Assembly (NCBI RefSeq): GCF_000165125.1
Contig: NZ_AEIU01000083.1
Coordinates: forward strand, 62,001-126,000
Length of the DNA: 64,000 nucleotides
From: Vibrio caribbeanicus ATCC BAA-2122
GTDB lineage: Bacteria > Pseudomonadota > Gammaproteobacteria > Enterobacterales > Vibrionaceae
Direction of reading: 5' to 3'
Shown: in pieces, positions 60,239 through 64,000 of the stretch
Layout of the letters: each line of letters starts with the position of its first letter
Numbering within the stretch: position 1 is the first letter of the stretch
Notes under the pieces: model-generated
Told to the model about the DNA's origin: nothing
Database searches by the model: none
Seen by the model: the letters and a program-made list of their open reading frames with translations, nothing else
Translations under genes and position numbers: made by a program

Positions 60239-60267
60239 AGTGTAATGGTGCATATGAAGAAGGTCAA
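60239..60267 (-). promoter_or_regulatory. Sigma-70 promoter of the luxR-family gene
   Basis: On the - strand TTGACC, 17-base spacer, TACACT. Predicted start near 60232, giving a leader of about 115 bases that carries the Qrr site. Confidence 0.75.
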
Positions 60268-60444
60268 TGCTTTCAGCTTATTTTATAATCACTTTTATTA
60301 ATATCGTGCGAGGGATCAATAAGATGAAAGCTGTTATTTGGCAATTATGTTAAGCAGGTGTTTTTTCTTGAGCAAAATACAGTGCTAAACTAGCCAAACA
60401 GAAGAAAACTGACCCATCCTTTTCAGTGCTAACGCGAGAAAAAA

Positions 60445-60972
60445 ATGAAACATAGAGTAGAAGTGATGATTTCTGAACAAGAAGTCTCAGACCGAGTGAA
60501 TGAATTAGGCAAACAAATCGAAGAGTACTATCAAGGTAGTGATAACTTAGTATTGGTTGGCTTATTACGTGGTTCATTTGTTTTCATGGCGGATCTCGCT
60601 AGAAAGATCAATTTGACTCATCAAGTTGATTTTATGACAGCTTCTAGTTACGGAAACGCAATGGAAAGTTCAAGAGATGTTCGTATCCTCAAAGATCTTG
60701 ATGATGATATTAAAGGTAAAGATGTGTTGCTGGTTGAAGACATCATTGACACCGGAAATACATTGAATAAAGTTAAAGAAATTCTGAGTTTACGAGAGCC
60801 AAATTCCATTCAAATTTGTACCTTACTTGATAAGCCATCTCGCAGGGAAGTGGATGTAGATGTTAAATGGATCGGATTTGAAATCCCCGATGAGTTTGTG
60901 GTTGGTGTTGGTATAGATTATGCCCAAAAATACCGCCACTTACCTTTTATTGGTAAGGTCATACCCGAGTAG
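60445..60972 (+). CDS. hpt: Hypoxanthine phosphoribosyltransferase
   Basis: 175 residues. PRPP-binding motif [14 protein letters not shown] (about 94-107), the flexible-loop region MTASSYGN (about 67-74), and the C-terminal [19 protein letters not shown]. Salvages hypoxanthine (and guanine) to IMP/GMP. Divergent from the quorum-sensing regulator, as in other Vibrio genomes, and convergent with the carbonic anhydrase gene. Confidence 0.96.
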   Translation: MKHRVEVMISEQEVSDRVNELGKQIEEYYQGSDNLVLVGLLRGSFVFMADLARKINLTHQVDFMTASSYGNAMESSRDVRILKDLDDDIKGKDVLLVEDIIDTGNTLNKVKEILSLREPNSIQICTLLDKPSRREVDVDVKWIGFEIPDEFVVGVGIDYAQKYRHLPFIGKVIPE

Positions 60973-60978
60973 TGTAGT

Positions 60979-61014
60979 TAAACCTCACTCTTTTTATCAA
61001 AGACGTGAGGTTTA
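60979..61014. terminator. Probable terminator between hpt and can
   Basis: TAAACCTCAC (60979-60988) / GTGAGGTTTA (61005-61014), perfect 10-base arms with a 16-base loop; short T-run after each arm. Confidence 0.6.
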
Positions 61015-61024
61015 CTTTCATGTA

Positions 61025-61693
61025 TTACTTACAAAGCAGCTTATGTTCTGAATTTAAAACAGTACTTAAGGCTTTTTGATATGAGCTTTCCACACTTTCT
61101 TTCGAACTCGACCTGACACCGAGATCTTGTAGTTTGCCATCACCTATACCATAAATAACACCGTGAATTTCAATATCTTGTCCACGTTCCCAAGCTCCCT
61201 GCATTATGGTCGAATTTGCAAGGTTGTAGACTTGTTCAACAACGTTTAACTCTCCAAGCTTATCGGCTCGTGTATTCTCTGGAAGCTTATCCAGATAATC
61301 TTTATGTTTCAAATACAGGTCGCGTATGTGAAGTAGCCAGTTATTTATGAGGCCTAGTTGCGGATTATCTATCGATGCTTTAACGCCGCCACAACCGTAG
61401 TGCCCACAAATAATGACATGTTTTACCTTGAGAACATCCACCGCATATTGGACAACAGATAGGCAATTCAAATCCGTATGTATTACTTGGTTAGCAACAT
61501 TTCGATGAACAAATAGTTCTCCGGAATAGAGCCCTGTCAATCGTTCAGCAGGCACTCGGCTATCGGAGCAGCCTATCCATAAAAAGTCAGGACTTTGTCC
61601 TTCGGCAAGCTTAGCGAAGTATTCCGGGTTGTCATCTTTTATAGACTTCGACCATTGTGAGTTGTTCTCAAATAATTTCTTAATCTCTGGCAT
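61025..61693 (-). CDS. can: Beta-class carbonic anhydrase
   Basis: 222 residues. Zinc and catalytic residues as in E. coli Can: Cys42 and Asp44 in [12 protein letters not shown], His and Cys in [13 protein letters not shown] (about 97-102). Interconverts CO2 and bicarbonate, supplying bicarbonate for carboxylations at low CO2. Same pairing with hpt, convergent, as the E. coli hpt-can arrangement, and next to the yadGH-like exporter. Confidence 0.97.
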   Translation of the reverse strand: MPEIKKLFENNSQWSKSIKDDNPEYFAKLAEGQSPDFLWIGCSDSRVPAERLTGLYSGELFVHRNVANQVIHTDLNCLSVVQYAVDVLKVKHVIICGHYGCGGVKASIDNPQLGLINNWLLHIRDLYLKHKDYLDKLPENTRADKLGELNVVEQVYNLANSTIMQGAWERGQDIEIHGVIYGIGDGKLQDLGVRSSSKESVESSYQKALSTVLNSEHKLLCK

Positions 61694-61899
61694 CTTAATC
61701 TAACCCTTAGAAGTGCTTTGAAACTGCTCATAATGCTACCATTATATCGACAAGATTTTGAGCCTAGTTGTACTCATCTGACGTGTCACACTGAGATATA
61801 CCCAAGTAAAGGTTGTTTTCATTCACCGTCATTGAGAATGTCGCCACTCAGAGATAGACTGTGAAGCTATAAATTAATTTAGTTAGCGATGTACTCAGC

Positions 61900-62817
61900 A
61901 TGAATGCATTAGAGATTGAACATTTGCGCAAGACTTACTCTGGAGGCTTTGAAGCTCTAAAAGGAGTGAGTTTAAAGGTTATGGAAGGCGATTTTTATGC
62001 TTTGCTTGGGCCTAATGGTGCAGGTAAATCGACCACAATCGGTGTGATTTCCTCGCTCGTCAATAAAACATCTGGAAAGGTTCGTGTTTTTGGTTTTGAT
62101 ATCGATACCGATCTTGAACTAGCAAAGCAAAATTTAGGTCTAGTACCCCAAGAATTTAACTTCAATCCTTTTGAGACAGTAGAACAAATTGTTATGCAGC
62201 AGGCGGGCTATTACGGAGTAAAGAGACATATTGCTCGTGAGAGAGCAAAAAAGTACCTTACCAAGCTTGAACTGTGGGATAAAAGATCAGAGCGCTCACG
62301 CCACTTGTCGGGTGGAATGAAGCGTCGGCTTATGATTGCGCGAGCTCTGATGCATGAACCTAAGCTACTTATCTTAGATGAGCCAACGGCGGGAGTTGAT
62401 ATTGAGCTTAGACGCTCGATGTGGCAGTTTCTTAGAGAGATAAATGAGGTAGAGGGAATAACGATTATTTTGACAACGCATTACCTCGAGGAAGCAGAGA
62501 TGCTTTGCCGACATATTGGTATTATAAACAAAGGTGAATTGATCGAAGACACGACAATGAAGAATTTACTTGCTCAACTGGATGTTGAAACATTTATTTT
62601 AGATGTAGAGTGTCAGCGTCTTGATAAGCCACTTGAGGGAGTAAAACGTCAAGTATTTAACAATGGTTCTCTTGAAATTGAAATGGATAAGAGCCAAGGC
62701 TTAAATGGCGTCTTTCATCAACTCACGCAACAGGGAATCACGGTACTTTCAATGCGCAATAAAGCGAATCGATTGGAAGAACTATTTGTCAAAATTGTTC
62801 AAGATGAGGCTTTATAG
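61900..62817 (+). CDS. yadG: ABC-2 exporter ATP-binding protein (YadG-like)
   Basis: 305 residues. Walker A LLGPNGAGKSTT (about 36-47), signature HLSGGMKRRLMIARAL (about 133-148), Walker B LLILDEPTAGVD (about 154-165) and H-loop TTHYLEEAE, then a C-terminal extension of about 80 residues typical of ABC-2 drug, lipid or polysaccharide exporters. Pairs with the permease six bases downstream. Substrate unknown. Conserved beside can in E. coli and Vibrio. Confidence 0.93.
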   Translation: MNALEIEHLRKTYSGGFEALKGVSLKVMEGDFYALLGPNGAGKSTTIGVISSLVNKTSGKVRVFGFDIDTDLELAKQNLGLVPQEFNFNPFETVEQIVMQQAGYYGVKRHIARERAKKYLTKLELWDKRSERSRHLSGGMKRRLMIARALMHEPKLLILDEPTAGVDIELRRSMWQFLREINEVEGITIILTTHYLEEAEMLCRHIGIINKGELIEDTTMKNLLAQLDVETFILDVECQRLDKPLEGVKRQVFNNGSLEIEMDKSQGLNGVFHQLTQQGITVLSMRNKANRLEELFVKIVQDEAL

Positions 62818-62823
62818 AAAACA

Positions 62824-63594
62824 ATGCATCAACTTTATTGGACAGCATTCACAAGCTTACTAACCAAGGAAATTTCTCGTTTCAGTCGAATTTGGGTTCA
62901 AACCTTGGTTCCTCCTGCAATTACAATGACTCTCTATTTTGTCATATTTGGGCACTTGATTGGCTCTCGAATCGGTGAAATGGGTGGTTTTAGCTATATG
63001 GAGTATATTGTTCCTGGTCTGATTATGATGTCCGTGATCACCAATTCATATTCAAACGTTGCTTCTTCCTTTTTTAGCTCAAAATTTCAGAAAAGTATCG
63101 AGGAAGTTTTGGTCGCTCCTATTCCCAATTACATTATTATTTTAGGGTTCGTAATGGGAGGTGTGGTGCGAGGGCTTCTGGTCGGTATTATTGTTACAGG
63201 GGTGTCGCTGTTTTTTGTTGATTTGAGTATTTATCATTGGGGAATATTGCTGATTACAGTGCTCATGACGTCGATTGTGTTTGCTCTGGGCGGTTTAATT
63301 AATGCCGTATATGCGCGAACGTTTGATGATATTTCAATTATTCCTACTTTCGTCCTCACACCTTTGACTTATTTGGGTGGGGTTTTTTATTCGGTAAGTC
63401 TGTTATCAGAGTTCTGGCAAAGTGTGTCTAAGATCAACCCGATCATCTATATGGTCAATGCTTTTCGCTATGGTTTTCTTGGTGTTTCAGATGTCAGTAT
63501 TGGCGTATCGTTTACTGTTTTGGGCGGTTTCGTTGTGGTTCTCTACGCAATTGCACATTACTTGATTAAAGCAGGTATTGGTTTGCGTTCGTGA
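62824..63594 (+). CDS. yadH: ABC-2 exporter permease (YadH-like)
   Basis: 256 residues, about six membrane segments, matching the ABC-2 type permease domain (LVPPAITMTLYFVIFG; YIVPGLIMMSVITNSYSNVASSFF; FDDISIIPTFVLTPLTYLGGVFYS, the latter a family signature). Forms the exporter channel with the preceding ATPase. Substrate unknown. Confidence 0.93.
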   Translation: MHQLYWTAFTSLLTKEISRFSRIWVQTLVPPAITMTLYFVIFGHLIGSRIGEMGGFSYMEYIVPGLIMMSVITNSYSNVASSFFSSKFQKSIEEVLVAPIPNYIIILGFVMGGVVRGLLVGIIVTGVSLFFVDLSIYHWGILLITVLMTSIVFALGGLINAVYARTFDDISIIPTFVLTPLTYLGGVFYSVSLLSEFWQSVSKINPIIYMVNAFRYGFLGVSDVSIGVSFTVLGGFVVVLYAIAHYLIKAGIGLRS

Positions 63595-63757
63595 TATCCC
63601 CAAATAACCTCAAGATGATAAGTGTAGGAAAATAGCTTGATTTACAGGCAAGACAACTTGCTCTTTGGGAGTATTCCACAGCATTGATCTCATCGCCAAA
63701 CCACTTGGTAAGAGCCAACCATTCCGCTGCGTTATTTTCCTTTTCAAGTCGCGTGGG
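63595..63757. repeat. Possible dispersed Vibrio intergenic element
   Basis: The stretch has unusual composition for a spacer: fairly GC-balanced, with segments such as CTCAAGATGATAAGTGTAGG and GGCAAGACAACTTGCTCTTT that I associate, from memory only, with a repeat seen in intergenic regions of vibrios. No open frame fits a known protein. Only this one copy lies in the window. Confidence 0.3.
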
Positions 63758-63759
63758 TT

Positions 63760-63784
63760 TAAAGGGGAGATGTTCCCCCCTTTA
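63760..63784. terminator. Terminator-like hairpin at the panC 3' end
   Basis: AAAGGGG / CCCCTTT stem flanking a short loop, five bases from the panC stop; short U-run on the - strand. Confidence 0.5.
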
Positions 63785-63788
63785 TGAG

Positions 63789-64000
63789 TTATTCGACGTC
63801 AGAATTTTCTTCGTCTAATTTTGGTTCTGGGCTGAGATCTACGACCTGATTATCAATCAATCTCACCTTGCCAAGAAATGCAGACATTAATATGACAATT
63901 TGCGTTGTATTCTCATCAATAGCCATGAGTGTACGTGCGTCTCTGATAAATATTTCATCCGATTGCAAACCTGCTGCTCGCAATTGGTCAGTGGCGTCTT
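63789..64000 (-). CDS. panC: Pantothenate synthetase PanC (partial, 5' part off the right edge)
   Basis: The last ~70 codons of a frame that continues past base 64000. Residues [23 protein letters not shown] and [15 protein letters not shown] are the normal PanC C-terminus, which ligates pantoate and beta-alanine. After the usual end (NQVVDL) there is a short acidic tail. In E. coli and Vibrio panB-panC lie beside can/yadGH, which supports the call. Confidence 0.9.
   Translation of the reverse strand, partial: DATDQLRAAGLQSDEIFIRDARTLMAIDENTTQIVILMSAFLGKVRLIDNQVVDLSPEPKLDEENSDVE

Larger units (their letters stand above)
60117..60444. other. luxR-hpt divergent intergenic region
   Basis: Contains the luxR-family promoter (60239-60267) and leader with the Qrr pairing site. 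The hpt side is AT-rich with a doubtful -35/-10. Half-site-like ATCAATAA at 60316-60323 could be part of a LuxR-type autoregulatory operator, but a full site is not visible. Confidence 0.5.

Overview
The window is a stretch of a Vibrio (Gammaproteobacteria, Vibrionaceae) main chromosome, moderately AT-rich and almost entirely core genome. The strongest markers are the pdhR-aceE-aceF-lpdA operon next to a LuxR/HapR/OpaR-type quorum-sensing master regulator, the pilABCD-coaE-zapD-yacG block beside nadC and ampD, and many protein ends that match Vibrio proteins from memory. I cannot name the species.

Layout. 1-2000: a chaperone gene and a long, unrecognised open frame running off the left edge, arranged like a type III secretion chaperone/effector pair; this is the only clearly accessory piece. 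2400-2750: a decayed ABC-exporter gene. 3003-6645: a DUF2333 membrane protein, a GNAT acetyltransferase and an OlsF-like ornithine-lipid synthase. 6782-10105: ispB, rplU-rpmA, obgE. 10269-18637: folA, the lptD-surA-pdxA-rsmA-apaG-apaH operon (outer-membrane assembly, cofactor, rRNA methylation, Ap4A hydrolysis) and djlA. 18702-18777: tRNA-Ile2(CAU). 18930-23414: the macromolecular-synthesis operon rpsU-yqeY-dnaG-rpoD. 23643-26271: tsaD, an alpha/beta hydrolase, plsY.

26425-34059 is a compact + strand run: folB-folK-uppP, then ftsB-ispD-ispF-truD-surE-pcm-nlpD-rpoS (cell division, isoprenoids, pseudouridine, stationary-phase survival). 34101-36289 holds a CNNM/CBS transporter-like protein and a CcsA-like protein; 36499-40061 holds ffh and rpsP-rimM-trmD-rplS. 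40121-46020 on the - strand is yacG, zapD, coaE and the type IV pilus genes pilDCBA. 46258-51968: nadC, ampD, fldB, xerD, dsbC, recJ. 52324-59412: the pyruvate dehydrogenase operon with two palindromic PdhR operators. 59505-60116: the luxR-family regulator with its promoter and a Qrr-pairing site in its leader. 60445-64000: hpt, a beta-carbonic anhydrase, an ABC-2 exporter pair and the 3' end of panC at the right edge.

Points most worth a second look are the T3SS-like chaperone/effector pair at the left edge, a large perfect hairpin that buries the olsF start codon, an unusual rpoS/CNNM junction (in V. cholerae mutS, recA, csrA and luxS lie between rpoS and ffh), an unoccupied tRNA site corresponding to the VSP-II island integration point, and a long perfect inverted repeat between pilA and nadC. 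No CRISPR array, intact insertion sequence, prophage or rRNA gene was seen.
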